Part shown: positions 25,045-35,100 of the stretch, one piece after another | Numbering within the stretch: the first letter of the stretch is position 1 | How the letters are laid out: each line of letters begins with the position of its first letter | Program-made: the position numbers and the translations under genes | Notes under the pieces: model-generated | Seen by the model: the letters and a program-made list of their open reading frames with translations, nothing else | What the model was told of the DNA's origin: nothing | Databases searched by the model: none | Assembly: GCA_001023575.1 (NCBI GenBank) | Contig: CP011489.1 | Span: 1,859,001 to 1,923,000 of the forward strand | DNA length: 64,000 nucleotides | Reading direction: 5' to 3' | DNA from: Actinobacteria bacterium IMCC26256 | GTDB lineage: Bacteria; Actinomycetota; Acidimicrobiia; IMCC26256

Positions 25045-26052
25045 ATGCGATACCGAAAGTTTGGAACTAGTGAGCTTCAGGTCTCGGAGGTTGGCTTCGG
25101 GACCTGGACTCTCGCTAGCGATTGGTGGGGAGTCGTTGAGGACAAGCGCGGCATGCTCGATGCCGCTCTTAACGCAGGTATCACCTTCTTCGATACATCA
25201 CCTGTCTATGGAGACGATGGCCTAGGCGAGTCGCTCATGGCAGACTTTCTATCCAAGCATCGTGACGAGATTGTGATTACAACAAAATGTGGGTACGACA
25301 TCTCAGCGAATCGCAAGACCAAGGGACAGTCTGAGCGCCCACACGATTGGCGACCAGAGTCGATCCGCGAGCAGTGCGAATCGTCACTAAAACGCCTTGG
25401 AATCGAGTACATCGACCTGTACCAACTCCACAACGCTCGCATTGAGCCAATCCTCGATGATGACCTCTGGGCAGCGCTTGAAGATCTGCGTACCGATGGA
25501 AAGATCGGCGAGATTGGTGTTGCACTCGGGCCAGCAATTGGTTGGGTCGAGGAGGGTCTTGAGGCAATTCGCCGACGACCAATCTGCTCGCTGCAGACCG
25601 TCTACAACGTCATCGAGCAGGAGCCTGGGCGCACCTTTGTCGAGGAGTCGATTGGTCATGGCTCAAAGGCCGGAATGATCTCGCGAGTACCTCACGCATC
25701 AGACGCACTGAGCGGGCGGGTTACACGCGAGACAGTCTTCCCCCCTAGCGACCATCGCTCTCACCGCAATCGCGACAACATGCTCGACAACTTCGATAAG
25801 GCTGACACTCTCGCCTTCCTCTGGGAAGGCACCGGCCGCACGCGTGGCCAGGCTGCTATCGCTGCGATTCTGAGCAACCCCAACTTCACTAATGTGCTGC
25901 CAACATGCGTAACCGTCGAGGAGATTGACGAATACGCGGCGGCTACAGAGTTTCCTCTAACTCCAGATGAGATTGATGCAGTTGAGGCTCTCTGGTCTCA
26001 GAACTTCGGAGTCACTAACCGCTACGAGATGAAACTCAAGGCAAGCCGCTGA
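25045..26052 (+). CDS. Aldo/keto reductase
   Basis: NAD(P)H-dependent (β/α)8-barrel oxidoreductase of 335 residues. The catalytic tetrad is readable: D in FFDTSPVYG, Y of the same segment, K in VITTKCGYD and H in YQLHNAR. The N-terminal MRYRKFGTSELQVSEVGFGTWTL is typical. It starts two bases after the dehydrogenase stop and its own stop TGA overlaps the probable CTG start of the regulator, so all three are likely co-expressed. Substrate not deducible. Confidence 0.9.
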   Translation: MRYRKFGTSELQVSEVGFGTWTLASDWWGVVEDKRGMLDAALNAGITFFDTSPVYGDDGLGESLMADFLSKHRDEIVITTKCGYDISANRKTKGQSERPHDWRPESIREQCESSLKRLGIEYIDLYQLHNARIEPILDDDLWAALEDLRTDGKIGEIGVALGPAIGWVEEGLEAIRRRPICSLQTVYNVIEQEPGRTFVEESIGHGSKAGMISRVPHASDALSGRVTRETVFPPSDHRSHRNRDNMLDNFDKADTLAFLWEGTGRTRGQAAIAAILSNPNFTNVLPTCVTVEEIDEYAAATEFPLTPDEIDAVEALWSQNFGVTNRYEMKLKASR

Positions 26053-26630
26053 GCCGTCTTACCGCCGAGGCCCGCAAGGAGCAACTGCTCCGAATCGCGT
26101 GCGAGACTTTTGCGGAGCAAGGTTTTCATGGCTCCTCCATGGAGGAGATTGCCGAGGCCGCTGGCGTAACGAAGCCGGTTATTTATCAGCACTTCTCATC
26201 GAAGCGTGCGCTCTACCTCGAGCTCCTTGGGGCCGTTGATGATGAACTCTCGGCCCGGCTTCTCTCCGCCACCGCCGAGGCAACTACAGGTCGCGAACGT
26301 GTCGAGCGCGGCTTCGCAGAGTATTTCCGGTTCGCCGCTGATAGCTCTGCAGCCTTCCGACTCTTATTTGGCGCATCGGTTCGCAATGACCAAGAGTTCT
26401 CCGAGGTTGCAGACCGCGCAATAGAGCGCATCTCGATACTGATCTCGGCCCTCATCGAGATTGATGTTCCCGAGGCGCAGCGAAGAGTCCTAGCGCACGC
26501 AATGGTGGGGATGGCCGAGGCAACAAGCAGAACCCTCGCAAACGATGGTGAGGTGCAAGACCCTGACCTACTCGCTTCTTGGCTCGCCGAGATGGCGTGG
26601 TTCGGCCTCAGGGGCGTACGTACCGAATAA
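26049..26630 (+). CDS. TetR-family transcriptional regulator, probable CTG start
   Basis: DNA-binding repressor type. The complete HTH region reads RKEQLLRIACETFAEQGFHG, SSMEEIAEAAGVTKPVIYQHF and SSKRALYLEL; a C-terminal ligand-binding helical domain follows (193 residues in total, normal for the family). The first ATG in this frame (26139) lies inside the HTH and would remove helix 1 and part of helix 2. The frame is open upstream to 26019 but has no ATG, GTG or TTG; the CTG at 26049, overlapping the aldo-keto reductase stop as CTGA and preceded by AAGG, is the best candidate. It probably controls its own operon. Confidence 0.75.
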   Translation: MSRLTAEARKEQLLRIACETFAEQGFHGSSMEEIAEAAGVTKPVIYQHFSSKRALYLELLGAVDDELSARLLSATAEATTGRERVERGFAEYFRFAADSSAAFRLLFGASVRNDQEFSEVADRAIERISILISALIEIDVPEAQRRVLAHAMVGMAEATSRTLANDGEVQDPDLLASWLAEMAWFGLRGVRTE

Positions 26631-26646
26631 GAGCCCGATCCGTACG

Positions 26647-26694
26647 AACTTCGGGCACTTAACGTCGCTTTAGCGACAACAACTACCCGAAGTT
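26647..26694. terminator. Nested inverted repeat between convergent genes
   Basis: A perfect nine-base inverted repeat, aacttcggg (26647-26655) and cccgaagtt (26686-26694), encloses a second hairpin gtcgc-ttta-gcgac (26664-26677). It sits between the stops of the TetR gene and the convergent thiolase. It could act as a bidirectional terminator, though there is no long T-run, or form a cruciform. Confidence 0.5.
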
Positions 26695-26710
26695 AGGGGG
26701 TTTGGCGGGA

Positions 26711-27907
26711 TCAGCCTAGGGACGAACCAAGTATTGAGACGAAGGAGACCATCTCTCCTGGGTAGCCACCGAGGTTGTGAGTCAATGCCAATTGACGCTC
26801 AGGCCATGTTGAGATGCGCCGATCGTCAGGAGCCTCTCCCCTCAGCTGGAGCCACACCTCAAACATCATGCGAAGGCCGGAGGCACCGATCGGGTGCCCA
26901 AATGATTTGAGCCCACCATCTGGGTTAACCGGAAGAACACCATCAATGTCGAAAGCCCCGGCCTCGATCTCACGCCACGCTTCACCGCGCTCGGCAAAAC
27001 CAAGGTCCTCCATCAGCACAAGCTCGGTGGGGGTAAAGCAATCGTGGACCTCGGCCATAGCAATCTGCGTGCGCGGGTCCGTGACCCCTGCTTGTGCGTA
27101 TGCATCCTGCGCACACGCAACGATCTCCGGGAATGTGGTGTAGTCGTACTCGGGGTCGGTGAGCCCTGAACCATTTCCAGCAACGAGAGAGAGCGCCTTT
27201 ATATATAGAGGCTTATCGGTATAGCGGTGCGCATCCTCTGCCCGAACAACAATTGCTGCAGCGGCGCCATCTGCAACACCGGCACAGTCGAATACCGAGA
27301 GGTCCCCGGCAACCGAAGGCATCGCGCATATCTGGTCTACAGACATCTCGCGTCGAAACTGTGCACGCGGATTACGCGCACCATTAGCGTGATTCTTGGA
27401 CGCGATTCGTGCGAGCACTCGCTTCATCTCATCCATGGGCACTCCGTACTTGCGCGCATATGCAGGAGCAACCATGGAGAACATCGCCGCTGCAGTGAGC
27501 GTGCGGTTCGTACCGTCTGTAGGGATCGGGAATGCATTCAGACCTTGATACCCGGAGTCCTTAACCTTCTCAACCCCTATTGCCATAGCTGAGTCATATG
27601 CACCACTCGCAACCGCATACGCGGCCTGACGCAGTGCCTCTGATCCGGTTGCGCAGTAGTTCTCGACGCGGCTCACTGGTTTACCCTCTAAACCAAGGGC
27701 TTTAGCGAGCATGATGCCGCTCATGCCTGATTGCGCGGTACCGAGCCAATATGCATCAATGTCTTGTCTCGATGTACCTGCATCTGCGAGAGCCGCTGAG
27801 GCCGCATCGCGAAGTAGATCATCGGCACTCTTGTCCCAATGCTCTGCAAAACGCGTGCAGCCCATCCCGACAATTGCTACTCGATCACGAATTCCATGCG
27901 ATGCCAT
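26711..27907 (-). CDS. Thiolase-family protein (SCP-x/lipid-transfer type)
   Basis: 398-residue thiolase-fold enzyme. The nucleophile is in VENYCATGSEALRQAAYAVASG and the general-base histidine in GGLKSFGHPIGASGLRM; the second C-terminal cysteine of biosynthetic thiolases is replaced in HNLGGYPGEM, as in SCP2-type thiolases. The ATG at 27907 has GGAGGG five bases upstream and lies one base after the stop of the upstream fusion gene; a longer reading frame lacks such a site. The pairing with a DUF35-containing partner is the usual arrangement for these thiolases, which work in steroid or fatty-acid side-chain degradation or in archaeal mevalonate synthesis. Substrate unknown. Confidence 0.85.
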   Translation of the reverse strand: MASHGIRDRVAIVGMGCTRFAEHWDKSADDLLRDAASAALADAGTSRQDIDAYWLGTAQSGMSGIMLAKALGLEGKPVSRVENYCATGSEALRQAAYAVASGAYDSAMAIGVEKVKDSGYQGLNAFPIPTDGTNRTLTAAAMFSMVAPAYARKYGVPMDEMKRVLARIASKNHANGARNPRAQFRREMSVDQICAMPSVAGDLSVFDCAGVADGAAAAIVVRAEDAHRYTDKPLYIKALSLVAGNGSGLTDPEYDYTTFPEIVACAQDAYAQAGVTDPRTQIAMAEVHDCFTPTELVLMEDLGFAERGEAWREIEAGAFDIDGVLPVNPDGGLKSFGHPIGASGLRMMFEVWLQLRGEAPDDRRISTWPERQLALTHNLGGYPGEMVSFVSILGSSLG

Positions 27908-27908
27908 C

Positions 27909-29306
27909 TCAGCCCTCCACGCCATTAACGCGCACTGGTCGCGCTTTCCAGAAATAGTTATGAATTCCATCAGCGGTAAAGAGCTTTCTAAATGTCATCT
28001 CAACTCTTCCGCCAATTGCAACGTCCTCAGGGTCAACATCAGTTAGTTCGACCGGCAATCGACCGCCGCCATCGAAGTCAACAACAGCGAATACAACCGG
28101 CGGACTCTGTGAATATGCGAGCCGGTCGATCGTAAAGGTCACGATGGTCCCAAGCACCTCAGACATAGGGCGCATGCTCCAGTCACCATCAGCTGGCGGA
28201 AGGTGCACAACTCCGTCTTCGTCCTCTGAGCCTACGAATCCAAACTTCCACTTAGTGTTACGAGCAGCGGCACTTGAAGACGGGCGCGCTGGCTCGGGGC
28301 GGCGCGGAGGCTCAACGGGAAGAAGACCCCTCCATGCGAGGTACTTGCCGTAAGCAACTGGCGCTCCGGCCGAGATCTGCTCGGATACGGGCCGAGAAGC
28401 CTTGTGCTGCGATATCGCAGGGGTGGTGCGAAGCAACACAGCATCGGCGCCATCCGCTAATACAAGTAAGAGGATTCGCTGCCCGGGCAGAGCACGTTCA
28501 AGTACCGAAGCAAGAACAAGTAGGGGCGCAGCTGCACCCGTGTTGCCAACATTGGTACCGAGGGTATCTACAACGCGATCCGACGCGACTCCAGACTTCT
28601 TAGCCACTGCAGAATTAGCGCGATCGTGTGGTCCAACCACAATTAGATGATCGATAGCGTCAACAGAGAGCCCCGTAGTGCTGAGTAACGCAGCGATCGC
28701 ACGAGCACCTAAGTCGGTATAACGAGTCTCGCCAAAGCGCTCCTCCCATTGACGCGAACGCATATCTCCAGGGGTACGCCAACGATCAAGAAACTCTTCA
28801 GTCAATGACTCCCACGCAACAATCTCAGCGAGCACCGGCGCATCGCTTGCATCGTCAGCGATCAAGACTGAAGATGCACCATCGCCGCCAGCAGATTCAT
28901 CTGGACTACCCGGGAGGCTCCCTCTACGGTCCGCTGTCACAACCAATGAAGTTGAGGAAGAATCCAGCGCAGCGCGTATTGCTCCGAGAGTGGAGCGTAT
29001 GGAGCCGAGAGCGTCATAGGCCGGCACGCCAGAATCCAGACGAAGCGCTGCGTGGATAGCCGTGGCATTTGTCTTGTCAAGATAGGCAGGCTCTGTGGTT
29101 GCGAACCAGAGTGAGAGCGGGTGGGCATCGGGGCAATCCCTCAGGGCTACTCTCGCAGCCTCAACGCCAAGGGTGGTCGTGTCTTCGTCGTAACTAGCAA
29201 CCGATCGGGTTCCCTTGCCGCCGCCTGAGCCGGCAACTGAGGCAATTGTGGTCCGGTCAAGCCGCCGAAATGGTAGATAGGTACCCCAAGAAATAATTCC
29301 GCGCAT
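27909..29306 (-). CDS. HMG-CoA-synthase-like domain fused to DUF35 OB-fold
   Basis: 465 residues. The N-terminal two-thirds are a thiolase-fold HMG-CoA-synthase-like domain (GIISWGTYLPFRRLD, DTTTLGVEAARVALRD, GDGASSVLIAD, NTGAAAPLLVLASVLE). The C-terminal third is a DUF35 acyl-CoA-associated domain: rubredoxin-like linker without its cysteines, then the OB-fold (GTIVTFTIDRLAYSQSPPVVFAVVDFDGGGRL, VAIGGRVEMTFRKL). The whole protein has only one cysteine (ALRDCPDA), not at the catalytic site, so the synthase domain is probably non-catalytic. In archaea thiolase, DUF35 and HMGS form one complex; here two are fused and the thiolase is the next gene. Start at 29306 (MRGIIS) is preferred to 29324. 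Confidence 0.82.
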   Translation of the reverse strand: MRGIISWGTYLPFRRLDRTTIASVAGSGGGKGTRSVASYDEDTTTLGVEAARVALRDCPDAHPLSLWFATTEPAYLDKTNATAIHAALRLDSGVPAYDALGSIRSTLGAIRAALDSSSTSLVVTADRRGSLPGSPDESAGGDGASSVLIADDASDAPVLAEIVAWESLTEEFLDRWRTPGDMRSRQWEERFGETRYTDLGARAIAALLSTTGLSVDAIDHLIVVGPHDRANSAVAKKSGVASDRVVDTLGTNVGNTGAAAPLLVLASVLERALPGQRILLLVLADGADAVLLRTTPAISQHKASRPVSEQISAGAPVAYGKYLAWRGLLPVEPPRRPEPARPSSSAAARNTKWKFGFVGSEDEDGVVHLPPADGDWSMRPMSEVLGTIVTFTIDRLAYSQSPPVVFAVVDFDGGGRLPVELTDVDPEDVAIGGRVEMTFRKLFTADGIHNYFWKARPVRVNGVEG

Positions 29307-29350
29307 GGTGAAACGGTACCGCACTCTCCCCTCCCTCTATCCTCTCCAAC

Positions 29351-30595
29351 GTGCAACTTGGAGATATACGCAACGCAGATGCCCTAGGCAACGGCAAGCC
29401 CCTTGATGGCGTGAGGGTTCTAGCCCTCGAACAGATGCAGGCGCTGCCTTATGCCACCCAGTTACTTGCCCGCCTCGGGGCCGATGTGGTCAAGGTTGAG
29501 CCACCAGGCTTAGGCGACTCAGGCAGAGGCTCGATGCCAGCCTGGACCAACGAGGATGGGACCAAGACCGGAGCAACCTTTCTGCGCAACAACCTCGACA
29601 AGCGCAGTCTCGTCATCAATCTAAAAGACCCGCGAGGGCGCGACCTTGTACTCGCCCTTGCACCGCACTTCGACATCATTGCAGAGAACTCCAAAGCCGG
29701 GACGATGTCACGACTAGGTCTCGGATACGAAGACATCGCAGCGGTTAACCCCGCGGCCATTTACGTATCAGTCTCAGGCTTCGGCAACACCGAGGAGACT
29801 CCCTACTCAACTTGGCCAGCCTTTGCACCAGTAGTGGAGGCTATGTCGGGCATCTATGACATGAAGCAATACGGAGATGCACACCCAAACGTTGCACCAG
29901 TAGGCGCTCTCGGCGATATAAGCGCTGCATTATTCGCAACAATCGGAATACTCGCGGCACTGCGCCATCGCGATGCAACCGGCAAGGGTCAGTATGTAGA
30001 CATTGCGATGTATGACGCGATGGTTGCGATGACCGACATAGTTACAAACTTCTGGTCAATGGGCCTGCGCGGTGGAGACCTTGGGCCGCTAATCATTCAT
30101 GGCTTTAGAGCGAGCGATGGATGGTTCATCATTCAGGTTGGGCGCGAGGCTCACTTTGCAAAACTCGTCGAGACAATTGGCCACCCAGAGTTCATTGATG
30201 ACCCCAAGTTTGCAACACGCCAAGGATGGATCGATCACCTCGACGAATGGCTGCGCCCGGCAATTGAGGGATGGGCATCGACGCTCACTCGGGCCGAGGC
30301 ATGCTCTGCTTTAGGGAGTGCTGGAGTCGCCGCAGGGCCGTGCTTCACAGACGAAGAGGTCGTAAACGATCCCCATGTAGCGGCACGCGGAATGCTCGTC
30401 GAGATCCCTCGCCCGGATGGAGTTGCACAGCCTGTAATTACACCTGGTAACCCGGTCAAGATGAGCAGAGTAAGCGAGGGCCCGGAGACCCCTCCGCCCT
30501 CATTAGGGCAGCACACAGACTCGGTCCTCTCAGAGATACTTGGGCTTGATGACGCGGCCCTTGACGCTCTGCGCAGTGACGGGGTTATCGCGTAA
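29351..30595 (+). CDS. CaiB/BaiF family CoA-transferase
   Basis: Class III CoA-transferase of 414 residues that moves CoA between carboxylic acids. Typical segments: PLDGVRVLALEQMQALPYATQLLARLGADVVKVEPPG at the N-terminus, FLRNNLDKRSLVINLKDPRGRD, the catalytic aspartate in VGALGDISAALFATIGILAALRHRDATGKGQYVD, and a C-terminal QHTDSVLSEILGL. The start is a GTG at 29351, divergent from the fusion gene with 44 bases between starts. With the neighbouring thiolase and amidohydrolase it suggests breakdown of an organic acid, not specified. Confidence 0.9.
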   Translation: MQLGDIRNADALGNGKPLDGVRVLALEQMQALPYATQLLARLGADVVKVEPPGLGDSGRGSMPAWTNEDGTKTGATFLRNNLDKRSLVINLKDPRGRDLVLALAPHFDIIAENSKAGTMSRLGLGYEDIAAVNPAAIYVSVSGFGNTEETPYSTWPAFAPVVEAMSGIYDMKQYGDAHPNVAPVGALGDISAALFATIGILAALRHRDATGKGQYVDIAMYDAMVAMTDIVTNFWSMGLRGGDLGPLIIHGFRASDGWFIIQVGREAHFAKLVETIGHPEFIDDPKFATRQGWIDHLDEWLRPAIEGWASTLTRAEACSALGSAGVAAGPCFTDEEVVNDPHVAARGMLVEIPRPDGVAQPVITPGNPVKMSRVSEGPETPPPSLGQHTDSVLSEILGLDDAALDALRSDGVIA

Positions 30596-30617
30596 TTAGT
30601 CGATAGCTCAAGGCCAA

Positions 30618-30641
30618 TTAGTGCTCGGCTTAGTGCTCGGC
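30618..30641. repeat. 12-bp tandem duplication after the CoA-transferase gene
   Basis: ttagtgctcggc occurs twice without a gap, 22 bases after the CoA-transferase stop. No other feature overlaps. It belongs to the series of short duplications at gene ends in this window. Confidence 0.85.
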
Positions 30642-30737
30642 GCGCATTTTGGGGCCAACTACTCAAATCGTGGTGCCCAAGAGTTACAGCCCTATCGGCT
30701 TACCGTTTAGTCCCTGCTCTGCATTACATTTACAGAC

Positions 30738-31958
30738 ATGACGCCAGCCATCACAGACACTACAGACCACTACACGATCATCTCGGCCGACTGCCATGCA
30801 GGCGCTAACCATGAGACGTACCGTGAGTATCTCGACCCCGCATACCTCGATGATTTTGATGCGTGGCGCAACAAATACAAAAACCCATTCCGTGACCTCC
30901 AAGATGGCGGGCGCGTGCGGAACTGGGATGATGATCGCCGCAACAGTGACCTCTATGCAGATGGTCAAGTCGCAGAGGTCATCTACCCCAACACTGTTCC
31001 GCCGTTCTTCCCATCGTTCGTTCTATTTGCTAAGCCACCGAAGCCCGAGGAGTACGAGCACCGTCGTGCCGGCCTTCAGGCCCACAACCGTTGGCTCGCA
31101 GATTTCTGCTCGCGCTTTCCAAATCAACGCGCTGGCATTGGTCAAGTGTTTCTAAATAACGTTGACGACGCGATTGAGGATGTCCGATGGATTGCCGAGC
31201 ATGGACTACGCGGTGGAGTCCTAATCGCATCACCCCCACCCGACTGCAAGTACGTTCCACCGCTCTACGATCCAGCACTTGATCCGTTCTGGCGAGAGTG
31301 CGAAGAGTTGGGAATTCCAGTCAACTCCCATGGCGGTACCGGTCTCCCCGATTTTGGTCGCTACCCAGCGAGCGCGCTTCTCTTCATCACTGAGGTCTCC
31401 TTCTACTCACAGCGTCCGTTCTCTCAACTTCTCCTCTCCGGAGTCTTTGAGCGATTCCCAAGACTCAAGTTTGTTATGGCTGAGATGGGGTGCGCCTGGA
31501 TCGAGCCGATGATTGAGCGTTACGACTCGCTCCTTGCACAGATTCGCGCGACAGGGCGAACCGGCGAGATGGTCTACGGACCCGAGAGCATCCTTCCTCG
31601 CTCCGCTACCGAGTACTTCAACCAAAACTGCTGGGTTGCAGTAAGCCCACCGCAGCTCATGGATGCACTTGCGATGAAGTCAATCGGCATGGATCGCGTT
31701 ATGTGGGGATCTGATTATCCACACGACGAGGGGACCGGGCCGTTTACTCGCGAGCACCTGCGACAGGTCTGGTCCGATGAGAGCCCAGAGCGCATGCGAC
31801 AGATATTGGGCGAGAATGCCGCCGCCCTCTACGGCTTCGACCTTGCAGCGCTTGCGCCCCTTGCCGAGGTTCACGGCCCAACGGTCGCAGAGATAGCAAC
31901 CCCACTCACCTCGTTACCTGAGAATCCAAATGAGGCTCTGCTCCGTAACGTCTCATAA
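30738..31958 (+). CDS. Amidohydrolase (Amidohydro_2 family)
   Basis: 406-residue TIM-barrel metal-dependent hydrolase or decarboxylase. The N-terminal strand ends ISADCHAGANHE, where related enzymes have DxHxH, so one metal histidine is replaced. Further features: GLRGGVLIASPPPD, GIPVNSHGGTG, RFPRLKFVMAEMGCAWIEPMIERYD and MWGSDYPHDEGTGPFTREH, which gives the last metal-binding aspartate. The reduced metal site is common in the decarboxylase-like branch. A monocistronic transcript is likely. Substrate unknown; context with CoA-ester genes suggests catabolism. Confidence 0.85.
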   Translation: MTPAITDTTDHYTIISADCHAGANHETYREYLDPAYLDDFDAWRNKYKNPFRDLQDGGRVRNWDDDRRNSDLYADGQVAEVIYPNTVPPFFPSFVLFAKPPKPEEYEHRRAGLQAHNRWLADFCSRFPNQRAGIGQVFLNNVDDAIEDVRWIAEHGLRGGVLIASPPPDCKYVPPLYDPALDPFWRECEELGIPVNSHGGTGLPDFGRYPASALLFITEVSFYSQRPFSQLLLSGVFERFPRLKFVMAEMGCAWIEPMIERYDSLLAQIRATGRTGEMVYGPESILPRSATEYFNQNCWVAVSPPQLMDALAMKSIGMDRVMWGSDYPHDEGTGPFTREHLRQVWSDESPERMRQILGENAAALYGFDLAALAPLAEVHGPTVAEIATPLTSLPENPNEALLRNVS

Positions 31959-32100
31959 CCTCGCCTAGAGGGGGAGAACTCAATCCCCAAATGCAGCATG
32001 TCCCACCCCTGACCTATCTTGGGGTTATGAATAACGCGGCGATTACGAATCAATTAGCGGATGAGAGCCCCTCATCTAGAGCCGCGTGTGGAGTCTTCGC

Positions 32101-35100
32101 ATGGCGCTGATTACCTCAGTCTGCTCAACCCCTGACGAACTCCTCCCGGCTTTTCTCGAGTGGGTATCTCATCGCCCCGAGGATCCTTTCGAGTCTCAAC
32201 TAGTTATCGTTCCAAATATTGGTATGGCCGAGTATCTCGATGCGGCTATCCGAGACACTCATGGCATCAGCGCGAATATCGAGTTCGCGTTTACCGGAAA
32301 GTTGCGTGCGAGATCTGGCATCCGCACCGCTATGCCGTGGGGTCTCGATGAAACTACTTGGCTGATACTTAGAGCCCTCGATGATGAGGCACTAGCAGAG
32401 CACTGCGGCCTAGCCCAACGTCTACGAGATCGCCCGCTAGCGGTTGCGCGCCATATTGCGGATCTATTCGATCGATATGGCTCCTACCGACCCGGAATGC
32501 TTAGAGCGTGGCATAACTGTGATGCCCTCGATGATGAAGCAGGCTCCGAGCTAGACCCTCGCTTCCTTTGGCAGTACGAGATCTTTCGAGCGACTCAGAA
32601 ATTCGCAGAGACTCAAGAGAGCACAGAGCGCGACCTCCCCAATCGCATCGCTCTATTTGGGGCTGGTCCCCCTGTTGGGGCACAGGCCGAGTTGGTACAC
32701 GCGTTGGCTAAAGATATTGAGGTTCACGCGTTTCTACTTGTCCCTGGGGCCCTACCCGCAACCCTTGAGCGATGGGCCGCTCCAGCTATCGCCGCACTCC
32801 ATCATTTTGATCCAAGCGCTACTCGCCCTATTACCCCATGCGTCTTACCGAATGCCTCACTTCATATCTGTTTCGGGGCTGCTCGCGAGTTTGATGCTGC
32901 ACGAGACGCCATTCTTGACGAACTCGCTAGCGACATCGGTCTCAATGCGCGCGATGTAACTGTTCTTGTTCCGTCCCTCAATCGAAATGCATCTCTGGCT
33001 ACGCCGATACTTGGCGCACCGCTGCTCGGGAATGCTCAGCACGATAAGCGCTCGCTCCCTGTTCGATTAGCTGATCGAGTCCCCGCCATGACCTCTGATA
33101 CTGCCCGTGCTATCGACGGAATTCTGGGGCTCTGCGCTGGGCGCTGTCGAGCATCAGAGGTTCTCGCTGTACTCCGACTCCCACCGGTCGCAGCCAAGTT
33201 TCAGATCTCTGAGGATGCACTAGATCGATGCTCCGACTGGGTAATTGATGGTCTAGATGTGCGCTGGGGCCTCGATGGAGAGCATCGTTCATCAAAGTGG
33301 CGATACGACTCGAGCCTTGACGTCGGTACATGGGGGCCTGCGATCGACCGCCTCCTCGCAGGCATCCTGATCCAGAACCCAACGGGGATAGAAGCCGCCC
33401 TACCGGGGTTACCGAATGAGCCCATTGTTCCATTTGACGACATCGCCGGTTCGGAGTTCGAGGTAGTTGGAGCGCTTGCTTCATTCGTGGAGCGGCTGAG
33501 AGAGCTTACGGAGAGCCTCAACAAACCACTCTCGCTTACTGAGTGGGCATCTAGCCTCAACTCGATCCTTGAGGTCTTTATTGAGGACAGTACTGATACT
33601 CGACCTGTTATCAATGCGCTGCGCAGATTGGTCTCTCAGATAGAGGGATTGGCTGATCAGATCAAGCGCCCAATTGCTATATCTGAGTTTCGTGGTTATG
33701 TAGCTAGCAGCCTCGATGAACAATCTGGATCAGCGCGCAATCGCTTCGATGCAATAACGATTGGTGGATTGCGCGCCAGACGCGCAGTTCCCCATGCGAT
33801 CACAGCAATTGTCGGGCTCGATGATGACACGACACGCGCATCCGCTGCATCTGGTGACGACATCCTCATTGCGACTCGCGCAGACCGCGACTGGGAGGCA
33901 GAGCGCTCCGAGGAGACGCGACTAGCGATCCTGGATTCAATCCTCGCAACGCATCGCGTCACTCAGGAATCAAAAGAAGCCGGTCCATCGCAAGTCACAA
34001 TTACCCCTGGGGATCTCATCATCACAACGAGCGGCTGGGACATAGTGACGAGTAGAGATCTTGGAGTGCCTGTTGTAATTGTTGAGTTAGGTGAGGCAAT
34101 CCCATCACTTCTTGTAGAGGGCGGCCCAGGGGTTGATCCGTCACTCGGTGCGAAATTTATTCATCGGCGTCGCCTTGCAGATGACTCGACATATGACCCA
34201 AGCGGCAAGCAGTGGTTTGAGGCAACACGAACTCAAGCTCAAGCCACACCTAATAGCGTAATCATGCGCGCTGAGAAAGACCTGCTGACGATCCGCGACT
34301 TAACCGCTCCATACCGTTCGCCTCATGACTTATACCTACGCGATGGCCTAGATGCAGCACTCCCCATCGAGGTGGGGAGTCGAGACGAAGAGGTAGACCT
34401 TGAGATCAGCAACCTTCAGGGATCCATCCTCGCAAGTGACCTCATAGATCACATCGCTGCAGGCGGAGAGATCCTCGATTGGCGCATCGGAATTCAGAGA
34501 CGAGAGAGCCTCCCTCCTGGGCGTCTAGGTGATTCCGCTATTGACGCCTTGATCACCGATGTTCTGGGGCTCATCAACGTAGCGGGAGGAATTTTGACTC
34601 CAACTGAGCGCATTGAGGTCTCGCTCGAGGTTGGTGACGCTCTCATCCAGGCCGAGATAGATGTAATCGGAGACTCCGTGCTTCGAATTCACAACACAAA
34701 GTTGCAGGCACGCCACCTAATCGAGCCGTGGATCACTCTTGCGCTGCTCAACCTTCATGATCCTTCGAGGAATTGGTCTGCGCTGGTTGCAGGGAAGATT
34801 CTGCAGAGCAAAAATAAAGTCTTCTACCCGCACTGCAAAGAGATGAAACTGCTGACGGGTACAGCTGGCGTTGTGATTAAGCACGCTCTAGGTCTGCGTT
34901 CTGCAGCCCGCGTGATGCCGATAGCACTCTTCCCTCGAGCGAGTACCGCAACGGCGCTTGGTAAGGCCGGTGTCAAAGGCTGGGGCAAAGCGGATGGGAA
35001 TGCGCTAGGAACTGAGTTCGAGAACGAGCTCACGAATGATCTAGACCGCGCATCAACACAGTGGTTCTTTGCTGGGTCGACCCTAGATACTCTCGCGGAG

